Shown in pieces: positions 17,514-26,208 of a DNA stretch of 64,000 nucleotides. The notes under the pieces are model-generated. The model was given only the letters and a program-made list of their open reading frames with translations, had not been told where the DNA came from and searched no databases. The DNA lies in contig JADKCF010000014.1 in the NCBI GenBank assembly GCA_016714765.1, forward strand, positions 61,922 through 125,921, read 5' to 3'. The position numbers and the translations under genes were made by a program. This stretch comes from Saprospiraceae bacterium. GTDB lineage: Bacteria > Bacteroidota > Bacteroidia > Chitinophagales > Saprospiraceae. Numbering within the stretch: the stretch's first letter is position 1; each line of letters begins with the position of its first letter.

Positions 17514-18254
17514 TTAAATGACTTTGGCTTCTTCGTGCAGAAGTCTGACTAATTCATCCATGTTCTCCTGGTCAATCAGTTTTACTCCAGATTTTCCTGC
17601 AGGTAGTACAAACTTTTTTGTTTCTACTCTTGTCGCAACATGCATTGGACTGATGACATCCAAAGGCTTGCTTTTGGCCATCATAATACCTTTCATGTTG
17701 GGAATCCTTTGTTCAGCCAACCCTTTTGCCGCAGATAGTACCATCGCTCCGTGCACGTCGCATACTTCTACACCACCCTCAATATCTCTGGTTACCTGAA
17801 ACGTGTTGCCATTGACATCAAGTTTTGACACATATGAAACATAAGGCAGATCTAATATCTCAGCTACCATTGCGCCTACTTCAGATCCGTTGTAGTCGAT
17901 GGTTTCTTTGCCTAAAAAGATACTATCAAATGTTTTTGTTTTTGCAAAGGCAGCGATATTAGCAGCTACAGTGTACGAGTCAGCAGCATCGGTATCTACT
18001 CTTACAGCATCATTGGCACCTATAGCCAGGGCTTTACGAATGATGATATCATTGGTGGCTGGGCCTACATTAATAACTGTCACACTCCCTCCTGATTGCT
18101 CCACCAATTCAATGGCTCTTACCAGAGCATACCATTCGTCATAGGGGTTCATGATAAAAGTTATACCATCACTGTTATACTCAGTATCGTTAGATTTAAA
18201 CGATATTTTGGATGTCGTGTCCGGTGTTTTACTGATACAAACTAATAGATTCAT
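17514..18254 (-). CDS. etfB: Electron transfer flavoprotein beta subunit
   Basis: The 246-residue protein starts MNLLVCISKTPDT and has the EtfB features NPYDEWYALVRAIEL, VDTDAADSYTVAANIA, the ETIDYNG segment and the late VTRDIEGGVEVCDV region. EtfB binds AMP and supplies the docking surface for partner dehydrogenases. It is the first gene of an etfBA unit in which etfA follows after 32 bases. The ATG at 18254 is chosen over an upstream in-frame start at 18281, since the family begins directly with the first beta strand. Confidence 0.94.
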   Translation of the reverse strand: MNLLVCISKTPDTTSKISFKSNDTEYNSDGITFIMNPYDEWYALVRAIELVEQSGGSVTVINVGPATNDIIIRKALAIGANDAVRVDTDAADSYTVAANIAAFAKTKTFDSIFLGKETIDYNGSEVGAMVAEILDLPYVSYVSKLDVNGNTFQVTRDIEGGVEVCDVHGAMVLSAAKGLAEQRIPNMKGIMMAKSKPLDVISPMHVATRVETKKFVLPAGKSGVKLIDQENMDELVRLLHEEAKVI

Positions 18255-18314
18255 TTGGTTGAAATTTATTATATTTAACAATAAGGCCTGTTTCTTGTTT
18301 ACAATTTACTTATA

Positions 18315-18345
18315 TTTATAAAATATAGATTTTGAATTATCTTTG
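18315..18345 (+). promoter_or_regulatory. Probable promoter of the TPR protein gene
   Basis: TTTA at 18315-18318 and TATCTTTG at 18338-18345 are 19 bases apart. The -7 element is a full match to TAnnTTTG and the -33 element differs from TTTG at one base. Transcription would start about 40 bases upstream of the ATG at 18395. Confidence 0.55.
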
Positions 18346-18394
18346 CACAAAGATAAATACTTTTTATTTAAAAATTAAACTCAGGGTTAAAAAA

Positions 18395-18718
18395 ATGATT
18401 GAAAACAGGTTGAATACTTTGATGGAAATGTTGGAATCCGATCCTTTGGATAGTTTTGTGAGATATGCCATTGCCAAAGAATATGAAAACCAGGGAAATA
18501 CTGATATGGCACTCAAGCATTTTTTAATACTCAAAAGCAATGACCCGAAATACGTTGGCTTGTATTATCATCTTGCCAAGCTATATGAGACCCAGGATCA
18601 GATATCAAAAGCAATTGAAGTTTGTAGGGAGGGTACACATATTGCAAAAATGTTGCCTGATTTTCATGCTCTTTCTGAACTAAATACTTTGCAAAGAAAC
18701 CTGGAAATGGAACTGTAG
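18395..18718 (+). CDS. Small tetratricopeptide-repeat protein
   Basis: The 107-residue protein is nearly all helix and contains about two TPR units: DSFVRYAIAKEYENQGNTDM followed by ALKHFLILKSNDPKYVGLYY, then HLAKLYETQDQISKAIEVCR. TPR repeats mediate protein contacts; no catalytic domain is present. There is no signal peptide, so it is probably cytoplasmic. The ATG at 18395 is preferred over an upstream TTG-type start because the promoter -7 box lies at 18338-18345. It precedes the photolyase gene by about 60 bases in the same direction. Confidence 0.78.
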   Translation: MIENRLNTLMEMLESDPLDSFVRYAIAKEYENQGNTDMALKHFLILKSNDPKYVGLYYHLAKLYETQDQISKAIEVCREGTHIAKMLPDFHALSELNTLQRNLEMEL

Positions 18719-18777
18719 TCTGTGTGCAACAATACATGATGGACTGATATTTCATAAATTTTGTTCAACCATCTCAT

Positions 18778-20112
18778 ATGAAGATAAATATATTCTGGTT
18801 CAGGAGAGACTTGCGTTTGCACGATAATAGCGGTCTTTATCATGCATTAAATGCAGGACTGAAGGTGGTTCCGATTTTTATCTTTGATAGCAAAATTCTG
18901 GATCAATTGCAGGATAAAGTGGATGCCAGGGTTACTTTTATACACGATACTATAACCAGGCTTTCCAGTGACTTGCAAGATACTTTAGGCAGTATACTAG
19001 ATGTGAGATACGGTGACCCTGCTGAAGTATGGCCCCAATTACTACATGATTATGAAGTTCAGTCAGTTTTTGCCAACCACGACTATGAACCATACGCCAT
19101 AAGCAGGGATAGCCAAGTGAAAGATTTTTTGTCAGCAGGTGGAGTCGATTTTAATACATTTAAAGATCATGTGATTTTTGAAAAAGATGAAGTTATTAAA
19201 GATGATGGTACGCCTTATACAGTATTCACGCCTTACAAGCGAAAATGGTTGGCAAAGTTGATAAGGGACGATTGGGATGGTAAAGCCTGTCCTCTAGCAC
19301 TGAAAAGTTGGCCAAGTGAAGATTTGAAAAGTAATTTTATTCAGAAAAGCCACTTCCGGGCTATACCGTCATTGTCGCAAATGGGATTTCAAAGATCCGA
19401 AATTAGGATACCTTCCACGCAGGTATCTCAGACTACCATTATGGATTATGACAAAAGAAGGGATTTTCCTGCCATAGCGGGCACTTCAAAACTAGGTGTA
19501 CATTTCAGATTTGGGACTATTTCTATCAGAGAAAAAGCGATGAAAGCACTTAAGCTTAATCAAGTTTATCTAAGTGAGTTGATTTGGAGAGATTTTTATG
19601 CCATGATCCTTTATCAGTTTCCACATATTGTGAAAAAGTCATTCAGACCTGAATACGATAATATCCCCTGGAGAAATAATGAGGAAGAGTTTAAAGCATG
19701 GTGCGAAGGTAAAACGGGATACCCAATCGTGGATGCCGGCATGCGTGAACTGGCGACAACGGGCTATATGCATAACAGGGTACGGATGATAACTGCCAGC
19801 TTTCTTACCAAGCATCTTCTAATAGACTGGAGGTGGGGAGAATCGTGGTTTGCCGCAAAACTACTCGATTATGATCTTGCAAGCAATAATGGCGGTTGGC
19901 AATGGGCTGCAGGATGTGGGACGGATGCAGCACCTTATTTCAGGATATTCAGTCCTGATGCTCAGCAGGAAAAATTTGATAAATTAAAAGTATACATCAA
20001 AAAGTGGGTTCCTGAGGTTGAGACCGTAAAATATCCCAAACCTATTGTAGATCACAAGTACGCAAGAGAGCGTTGCCTGGAAGTTTATAAGAGAGGATTA
20101 CAGAAAAATTAA
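18778..20112 (+). CDS. Deoxyribodipyrimidine photolyase / cryptochrome family
   Basis: The 444-residue protein has the N-terminal antenna-binding alpha/beta domain (IFWFRRDLRLHDN) and the C-terminal FAD-binding helical domain. The latter contains HFRFGTISIRE, LIWRDFYAMIL, GYPIVDAGMRELATTGYMHN and the signature NNGGWQWAAGCGTDAAPYFR. Photolyases repair UV-induced pyrimidine dimers using blue light. The tryptophan and asparagine positions of the FAD site look intact, and the protein resembles class I CPD photolyases, but a cryptochrome or (6-4) role cannot be excluded. Length is slightly under the E. coli PhrB. A bidirectional terminator follows. Confidence 0.93.
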   Translation: MKINIFWFRRDLRLHDNSGLYHALNAGLKVVPIFIFDSKILDQLQDKVDARVTFIHDTITRLSSDLQDTLGSILDVRYGDPAEVWPQLLHDYEVQSVFANHDYEPYAISRDSQVKDFLSAGGVDFNTFKDHVIFEKDEVIKDDGTPYTVFTPYKRKWLAKLIRDDWDGKACPLALKSWPSEDLKSNFIQKSHFRAIPSLSQMGFQRSEIRIPSTQVSQTTIMDYDKRRDFPAIAGTSKLGVHFRFGTISIREKAMKALKLNQVYLSELIWRDFYAMILYQFPHIVKKSFRPEYDNIPWRNNEEEFKAWCEGKTGYPIVDAGMRELATTGYMHNRVRMITASFLTKHLLIDWRWGESWFAAKLLDYDLASNNGGWQWAAGCGTDAAPYFRIFSPDAQQEKFDKLKVYIKKWVPEVETVKYPKPIVDHKYARERCLEVYKRGLQKN

Positions 20113-20141
20113 CCTACATATTTAGTAAGCAAAAGGGATAA

Positions 20142-20179
20142 AAAAAAAGTCTGACTCAACATGTGAGCCAGACTTTTTA
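20142..20179. terminator. Bidirectional terminator between photolyase and lipoprotein genes
   Basis: AAAAAGTCTGACTCA and TGTGAGCCAGACTTTTT pair over about 14 positions with one mismatch. The stem is flanked by A8 on one side and T5 on the other, so it can stop both convergent transcripts. Confidence 0.85.
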
Positions 20180-20200
20180 TAATCTAATCAATAAAATTGA

Positions 20201-20749
20201 TTATTTCTTAGGAGCAACCATTTCGTATGCAGATTTAAGCATACCAAGAGCTGAATCAGCAGCAGTTTTTAATTCTGCCTGCTTAGCAGTCCAAGCAGTT
20301 ACTTTTTCAGTAGCTTGTGTTGCTAATCCTGAAAGTTCAGCAATCTGACCAGCTACATCGCCTTCGATTTTACCAGCAGCCAAACCATCTTTCAATGCAG
20401 TAACACCAGCAGCCTTTTCAGTCCACATTGTTACGAAGTCATTTAACTCAGTTTGAACAGGTGCATAAGCATCAGCTGTTGCAGCTTTGTAAGCAGCAGT
20501 AGCTTCAGACCATTTTTTAGCAGCATCACCTTTCAAAGCAGCAGTAGCAGCTTCGTCAAGCATCATTGTGCCAGCAGCCTCAGTATATCCTGTTACGTCT
20601 TTTGTAAGACTTTCAGAAAATCCTGTAACAGATGCAGTTGCAGCATCCCAGTTCTTGCCAAGTTCTTCGATTGCAGTTTTGTGAGCATCTACTCCAGACT
20701 TGCAAGAGAACAAAAATAATGGTAAAGCAAATAATAAAAGCTTCTTCAT
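20201..20749 (-). CDS. Alanine-rich helical lipoprotein of unknown function
   Basis: The 182-residue product has a short signal peptide with lipobox LFLFSC. The mature protein is dominated by Ala, Thr, Glu and Lys and looks like one long bundle of amphipathic helices, with repeated patterns such as WDAATASVTGFSESL and WSEATAAYKAATADAYAP. I do not recognise a family. Its composition resembles abundant envelope proteins that space or coat membranes, but that is only inference. The ATG at 20749 is chosen because it starts the signal peptide directly; a TAACTTTG -7 box lies upstream at 20790-20783. Confidence 0.72.
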   Translation of the reverse strand: MKKLLLFALPLFLFSCKSGVDAHKTAIEELGKNWDAATASVTGFSESLTKDVTGYTEAAGTMMLDEAATAALKGDAAKKWSEATAAYKAATADAYAPVQTELNDFVTMWTEKAAGVTALKDGLAAGKIEGDVAGQIAELSGLATQATEKVTAWTAKQAELKTAADSALGMLKSAYEMVAPKK

Positions 20750-21094
20750 TCTTTTAATTAATTTTAGATTTAAATAATGGCACAAAGTTATGCCTTGTAT
20801 AAATACGATGATAGTTTTTCCTATTATATTTTTCTCCTAGTCGACTTGTTAATGTTATGTCAATGATCAGGTATTCAGTATTATAAATATTGATTATTAT
20901 TTAATTTGACTATCGTTAACAATCTTTAACATTGCGTAAAAAATGTTTATGTAAATTTTTGACGTTTCTCCATCAGTTTTATGAAAAAGATTTGTGCCAA
21001 CCCGAATATTACTGCAGCCAGACGGGTGAATTATTTGTTTTTTAAAATTAACTTTGCACTCTTTTACAAACATAAATTATAAACTTTAAATCTT
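20750..21094. other. Intergenic region between divergent genes
   Basis: About 345 bases separate the lipoprotein gene from the nucleotidyltransferase gene. Two outward-facing -7-like elements are present, TAACTTTG on the reverse strand at 20783-20790 and TAACTTTG on the forward strand at 21049-21056. Neither has a clear -33 partner at 19 bases. I see no coding frame or stable RNA in between. Confidence 0.5.
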
Positions 21095-22003
21095 ATGAAA
21101 CCTACATTATTGATATTGGCAGCCGGTATGGGGAGCAGATATGGTAAACTAAAACAAATGGATGCCTTTGGCCCTAATGGAGAGACGATCATAGATTATT
21201 CACTGTATGATGCTATCAATGCCGGTTTTGGTAAAGTTGTCTTTATTATAAGAGATTCATTCAGGGAGGAGTTCGAAAAATATTTCAGGTCTAAGCTGGA
21301 AGGCAGGATTGAAATGGAGTTCATTTCTCAGGAATTAAATAATATACCAGAAGGATGTAGTTACAATACGGAAAGAGAAAAACCCTGGGGTACCGCTCAT
21401 GCTGTTTGGGTTGCGAGCAAGGTGATCCATGAGCCTTTCGGCGTGATCAATGCAGATGACTATTATGGAGTGGATTCATTCAGGCAATTGTCAGATTTTC
21501 TTGTGGAAAGTCATTTGAATAACAAAAAAAATTATTCTGTAGTCGCCTATTATTTAAGAAATACTTTGTCAGAATATGGAACGGTCAACCGAGGTGTTTG
21601 TAATGTAGATATGAATGGCCATCTGTTAGATGTCAAAGAGTGTATTAAGATCAAAAGGAACCCAGATGGCACCATCAGCTATCCTGAAAATAATCAGGAA
21701 GTATGCCTGGATGAAAATACGCTAGTGTCAATGAATATGTGGGGATTCCTACCTTCATATTTTACATATTGTGACACCATTTTCAGAGAGTTTTTACTAG
21801 AAAACGGATCCAAGCTGACATCTGAATTTTTTATACCTTCTTTGGTTGATCGTCTTATAAAGGATGGAATCCTCCAGGTGGAGGTTTTAGATACGGAGTC
21901 CGATTGGTTTGGCGTGACATATCAGGAAGACAAACCCTTTGTGATGGAAAAAATCAACACACTCATTAAAAATGGCATTTACCCTAACCAGCTTTGGTCT
22001 TAA
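21095..22003 (+). CDS. Sugar-phosphate nucleotidyltransferase
   Basis: The 302-residue protein begins with the nucleotide-binding signature LILAAGMGSRYGKLKQMDAF, which differs from the usual G-x-G-T-R-L form by having SRYG. It continues with the EKPWGTAHAVW segment and the metal-binding acidic strand VINADDYYG. These features place it in the NTP-transferase superfamily that activates sugar 1-phosphates or related phosphates. The specific sugar and nucleotide cannot be read from the sequence. Proteins of this type are widely conserved in Bacteroidota. The small DUF2905 gene follows immediately. Confidence 0.85.
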   Translation: MKPTLLILAAGMGSRYGKLKQMDAFGPNGETIIDYSLYDAINAGFGKVVFIIRDSFREEFEKYFRSKLEGRIEMEFISQELNNIPEGCSYNTEREKPWGTAHAVWVASKVIHEPFGVINADDYYGVDSFRQLSDFLVESHLNNKKNYSVVAYYLRNTLSEYGTVNRGVCNVDMNGHLLDVKECIKIKRNPDGTISYPENNQEVCLDENTLVSMNMWGFLPSYFTYCDTIFREFLLENGSKLTSEFFIPSLVDRLIKDGILQVEVLDTESDWFGVTYQEDKPFVMEKINTLIKNGIYPNQLWS

Positions 22004-22004
22004 T

Positions 22005-22232
22005 ATGATTCAGGAAACAGGCAAATGGGTGATATTGGCAGGCGTATTCATTACCCTGGCTGGAATTATTTGGTATTTTCTTGGAGACAAATTGTCTTTC
22101 ATTGGTCACTTGCCGGGTGATATAAGGATAGAGAAGGAAAATTTCAGATTTTATTTTCCATTGACCACGATGATACTGATCAGTTTGATAATCAATATCA
22201 TTTTAAAACTCGTAAGATATTTTGGAAATTAA
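22005..22232 (+). CDS. DUF2905 family small membrane protein
   Basis: The 75-residue protein has two hydrophobic helices flanking the conserved stretch IGHLPGDIRIEKENFRFYFP, the signature of the DUF2905 family. Function is unknown; members are small inner-membrane proteins. The ATG at 22005 lies 1 base after the stop of the preceding gene, pointing to translational coupling. Its stop overlaps the corrected 3' end of the convergent CorC-type gene by four bases. Confidence 0.85.
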   Translation: MIQETGKWVILAGVFITLAGIIWYFLGDKLSFIGHLPGDIRIEKENFRFYFPLTTMILISLIINIILKLVRYFGN

Positions 22233-23499
22233 TGCACAGTTACCAGGATTTTATCTATCCTGGGGCCATCCATGTCAATCACTTCCAGTGTCAGGTTTTC
22301 AAGTTCTACTTTGACGCCTATATTTGGAATGGAGCTAAAGCTATTGATAATATAGCCGCCTACAGTATGGTATTCTTCTGAAATCTCTGTTTCGGCAATT
22401 TTAAATTTCCTTAAAAATTCTGCAAAGGAAAACTGTCCATCTACAAGCCAGGTGTTATCATCTCTTTTGCAATTGAATATTCTGTCTGATGGTCCTGCGT
22501 GATATCGCCAACCAAAGCATCCAGTACATCATCCATAGTCACAAACCCTTTTATGGAACCATATTCGTCAGTGATGAGTGCATAATGGATTTTCTGCTCT
22601 CTGAATAAATCAAGTAACTTGAATGCAGGAGTTGTTTCGAAAAGAAATAGAGGTTGCCTGATATATGACTTAATATTGAAACCAGTATCAAAAAAGCCTT
22701 CAAAAATATCTTTCAATAAAATAAATCCGACAATTTTATCCAGATTATGGTTTTCTGTTACTGGATATGCAGAATGTGGTTCTTTGCCTATTTTTTCCCG
22801 GATGGACTGGATATCATCCGAAAGATCCATATGAACGATATCTCTTCGGTGCGTCATCAAGGATTCTATTTTTCTATCTCCCAGTTCAAAAACCCTATCT
22901 ACAATTTCATGTTCTATATCCTGTATTTCGCCGCTGTTGGTACTTTCCTTTATGATCGATTTTATCTCTTCTTCTGTAATATAGCTGTCGTTTCTGCTTT
23001 TAATACCCAAAATACTAAGCAAGGCGTCATTAGTTACTGTAAGCAACCATACAAAAGGAGCTGTGATTTTTGAAAGATAGTTCATCGGTTTGGCCAAAAC
23101 CATGGCTATAGGCTCAGGAAAAGCCATGCCTATTTTTTTAGGAAGCAATTCGCCAAGCACAATGGATAAGTAAGTCACAAATACTACTATGATTCCTACA
23201 GCAATGTTATGTGCAAATGGTGCCAGGAAGTCGATACCTATGATGAAATTTTCTACGTCATGTGTCAGGTTTTCGCCACTGAATACACCCAGCAAAATAC
23301 CGATAAGAGTAATTCCGATCTGTACAGTAGAAAGAAATTTTGTTGGAGATTCAGAAAGTTCCAATGCTGTTTTAGCACCTGATTTGCCTTTCTTTTTCTC
23401 CATTTCCAATTTAAATTTTCTGGATGATATCAAAGACATCTCTGCCATGGCAAACAATCCGTTGAGCATAACCAGCCCTATGATAATGAGTAATTCCAT
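22229..23499 (-). CDS. CNNM/CorC-HlyC family CBS-domain membrane protein, one frameshift
   Basis: The N-terminal 190 residues form a CNNM-type transmembrane domain with LNGLFAMAEMSLISSR and GELLPKKIGM. A pair of CBS domains follows (MTHRRDIVHMDLSD and VGFILLKDIFEGFF; YALITDEYGSIKGFVTMDDV). The frame stops early at 22441, but one base added in the T4 run 22465-22468 gives RDDNTWLVDGQFSFAEFLRK and continues through a complete CorC_HlyC domain ending VTVH at 22229. The corrected protein is 423 residues. Family members are linked to magnesium efflux or, in the GldE branch, to gliding; this one cannot be placed further. It starts 1 base after the SUI1 gene. Confidence 0.85.
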
Positions 23500-23500
23500 A

Positions 23501-23855
23501 TTAGCCTCCTGCTTTTTTTGTTTGTTTGTATCCCAGTTCCAATAGAAGTTTCAGGGTTTTTTTCCCTGTGATCACCTTGTAAAATGATTTCTTTGTCTTT
23601 TACACTGCCTCCTACACCACATTTGGATTTTAAAAGTTTCCCCAATGCCTCAAGTTTTTCTTCCGGACCACTAAAGCCTTTAATCAAAGTCACTTCTTTA
23701 CCTCCACGTTGCTTTCTATCAAGGTGTATCCTAAGTATTTGCAATGCTGGTTTAAAATCATCCTTCAAAACATCTTCTGCTTCTTCTGCATTTTCAGGAT
23801 TCCCCATTGACCTAAAGTCGTCCCATGAGAGTTTTATTTCTTTTTTGTTAACCAT
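23501..23855 (-). CDS. SUI1-type translation initiation factor (YciH-like), one frameshift
   Basis: The protein contains the SUI1/eIF1 fold: LRIHLDRKQRGGKEVTLIKG, then the LGKLLKSKCGVGGSVKDKEI strand-loop typical of YciH proteins. YciH-type factors help discriminate initiator tRNA and start codons on the 30S subunit. In the raw sequence the end reads into an unrelated tail; removing one base from the T7 run at 23557-23563 gives HREKTLKLLLELGYKQTKKA and a stop at 23501, the normal ending. The corrected length is 117 residues. The ATG at 23855 is used because the longer frame starts with TTG inside the upstream stop. Confidence 0.85.
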
Positions 23856-23857
23856 GT

Positions 23858-24967
23858 TCAACTATTCAATCGTTTCCAGTTGTAATTGATCATTCTTAAA
23901 ATTTGCAAGGCAAGGTCTTCCACGCCCACAGAGGAGTTGGCAAGAATGATGACAGCAGTTTTTGTTTCTCGAACCATGCCTACAAAAGCATTATGGCCAG
24001 TAGTTTTGCCTGTATGTGTGATAATATTAAAATGGTTCATGTTTATCGTGTGCCAACCCATACAAACCGATAGGTTTTCATTGAAGCTTTTAAAAGCTGT
24101 CTGACCAAAATTTTTAGCAAAGACAGGTTCAAGTCCCGTTTGGGACAAATTCATATTGGCCTTTAGAAATTTGACAAGATCTTCTGAGGTCGTTTTTATT
24201 CCTTCTGACCCTTTAAAAGAGCCGAATGACCATGGAGTGGTTGTTTTTTGGGCCCTGTCGTACCCAGGGACGATGATGTTTTCTTTTTTTTCAGCAAAGT
24301 CAGCAAAAGTATTTTCCATTTCCAGTGGTGCCCATATTTTTTCAACCATTATATCCTGAAAACTTTTTTGAGTTATGTTGGCAATGATAATTTCCAAAAG
24401 GGCATAATTAGAATGACTATATTCAAATTTTTTCTGTTCGGGTATAAAATCTCTGTAAAACTTAAGTAAGTCGTCCTTGGTATAGGATGCATACGGGTTA
24501 CGGATGTCTTTTTCTTTTTTGCCAAAAAAATAGGGTCTTTTGGGCAAGCCGGATTGGTGGTTTACCAAATTGGCAATGGTTAGATTTTCCAGTCGGGGAT
24601 TTTGATAAGCCTCGGGCAAGTAATTATTTACTTTGTCGTTCATACTTAATAAGCCTTCATCACAGAGAATACCTATCAAAGTCGAAGTGAATACCTTACT
24701 CACGCTTCCGATTTCGAATATATCATCTTTACTGATGGCTTGTTTGGTTTTTCTTACCTTGGTACCAAATGAAAAGTGAAACACAGAATCGTTATCAATA
24801 ACACTAATAATGAATCCTGGTGTTTTGTTGAAATCTATTTCCGTATCAAATCTTATTATTTTTTCTATTTCATTACGCAATTGATTTGCCTGTGCTTTTG
24901 TTTGGTTGACATAAAGCATTGCAATGATGAAAAAACAAAAAAATGTATACAGCCTTTGAGTATTCAT
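23858..24967 (-). CDS. Serine hydrolase (class C beta-lactamase / PBP family), exported
   Basis: The 369-residue protein has a signal peptide (cleavage probably after TKAQA) and a beta-lactamase/transpeptidase-like domain. The nucleophile motif SVSK is at 88-91 and a late HTGKTTG supplies the third element. The second motif reads YSH in FEYSHSNYALLE, where most relatives have YSN. This could reduce or change activity, so a beta-lactamase role is not implied. The fold is found in D-amino-acid peptidases, esterases and cell-wall enzymes. It is the first gene of a minus-strand set with SUI1 and the CorC-type protein, spaced by 2 and 1 bases. Confidence 0.85.
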   Translation of the reverse strand: MNTQRLYTFFCFFIIAMLYVNQTKAQANQLRNEIEKIIRFDTEIDFNKTPGFIISVIDNDSVFHFSFGTKVRKTKQAISKDDIFEIGSVSKVFTSTLIGILCDEGLLSMNDKVNNYLPEAYQNPRLENLTIANLVNHQSGLPKRPYFFGKKEKDIRNPYASYTKDDLLKFYRDFIPEQKKFEYSHSNYALLEIIIANITQKSFQDIMVEKIWAPLEMENTFADFAEKKENIIVPGYDRAQKTTTPWSFGSFKGSEGIKTTSEDLVKFLKANMNLSQTGLEPVFAKNFGQTAFKSFNENLSVCMGWHTINMNHFNIITHTGKTTGHNAFVGMVRETKTAVIILANSSVGVEDLALQILRMINYNWKRLNS

Positions 24968-25053
24968 GGGACAAAATTATCATTTTTTTTGATAAAATTT
25001 ATAAAATGATTCAGTAAAATCATTGCTTTTAAAAACACTAAAACAAGGGTTCT

Positions 25054-25992
25054 TTATTTACCTGATAAAAATCTTTTATCTGTAAGGCTAATTAGGAATG
25101 CTTTGAGGTCTTCTTTTTCTTTCTGTGTAAAGTGGATAGGATGGATCATCAGAGAATCCATGTTAATGGGATCTACTACAAATTTATATGGATTACTATA
25201 ATATTCTATCACGTCTTCTAATGATTTGAAGCTGCCGTCATGCATGTAAGGCCCTGTTATAGCTACATTTCTTAGACCTGGAACTTTAAACTTACCCAGG
25301 TCTTCTGACTTTTTAGTAATCTCAAATCTTCCTTTGTCAGTATACTTTTTTCCATCATATAGACCAATATTACGAAATTCATCCCCAGTAAAATCAGGGC
25401 TGAAATGACAATCGAAGCACTTCGCTCTTTCACTCATAAATACAGTTCGGCCTCTTATAGCACTTTCTCCCATTTGGTTGGGATTGTCAGCCATCCAGGC
25501 ATCAAACTCTGTGTCTGACGTCTCCAGCGATTCTTCAAACATGCTGATAGCATCAGCCACATTGATATGATTGGGTTCTTCCCCATAGATGTTTCTGAAT
25601 AAAAAATTATAAGTGGTGTTTTTCCTGACCCTGTCTACAGCATTTGTAAAAGAGATGTCCATTTCGGCGGGGTCCTCTACCGGGAAATGCACTTGATCTC
25701 TCAATGATTTTGCCCTGCCATCATAAAAAAATTCCCCCCTTGAAGCCATATTCATGACCGATGGCGCATTTCTTCTACCCAATACACCTGCCACACCCGG
25801 ACTGATAGCCAAGCTGTCAGCAAAAGCTAAAGTCGGTTTGTGACAGGAAGCACAACTGATTGTACTATCCCTGGAAAGAATAGGATCAAAAAATAACTTT
25901 TCGCCCAATTGTACCTTTGTTTTGGGCTCTGTTACCGAGCTCAAAAGTGTCATTAAGGCGACAAACCCGAATATCAGCGAAGATTTTATCAT
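25054..25992 (-). CDS. Di-heme cytochrome c peroxidase (CcpA/MauG family)
   Basis: The 312-residue exported protein has two CxxCH heme-binding motifs, CASCHK in the first third and CFDCHF in the second half, and the conserved VPGLRNVAITGPYMHDGSF segment before the C-terminus. These proteins reduce hydrogen peroxide or carry out MauG-like oxidations in the periplasm. The signal peptide is short (MIKSSLIFGFVALMTLLSSV). A TACATTTG -7 element lies upstream at 26021-26014. It is isolated between the serine hydrolase and trxB; no partner substrate gene is adjacent. Confidence 0.92.
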   Translation of the reverse strand: MIKSSLIFGFVALMTLLSSVTEPKTKVQLGEKLFFDPILSRDSTISCASCHKPTLAFADSLAISPGVAGVLGRRNAPSVMNMASRGEFFYDGRAKSLRDQVHFPVEDPAEMDISFTNAVDRVRKNTTYNFLFRNIYGEEPNHINVADAISMFEESLETSDTEFDAWMADNPNQMGESAIRGRTVFMSERAKCFDCHFSPDFTGDEFRNIGLYDGKKYTDKGRFEITKKSEDLGKFKVPGLRNVAITGPYMHDGSFKSLEDVIEYYSNPYKFVVDPINMDSLMIHPIHFTQKEKEDLKAFLISLTDKRFLSGK

Positions 25993-26208
25993 GTAATCAC
26001 ATCAAAATATATGCAAATGTACTATAAATAATACCTTTCTATATGTAACTTAGATGACATTTAACAAAGCTTTAAAAAACTTTATCTATAAACATAGGTT
26101 GTAACTTTAAGTGTTTATTTATATTATTATATTTGGTTTACTTTGCTGACATTTTATGTCAGGATAATAATATTTTGTAATTTTGTCACGATATTAAAAT
26201 TTAAGTTT

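Noticed and set aside
24964..24984. Leaderless transcript for the serine hydrolase, suggested by a TAATTTTG element five bases before its ATG
   Set aside because: There is no matching -33 element at 19 bases, so the element may be chance in AT-rich DNA.
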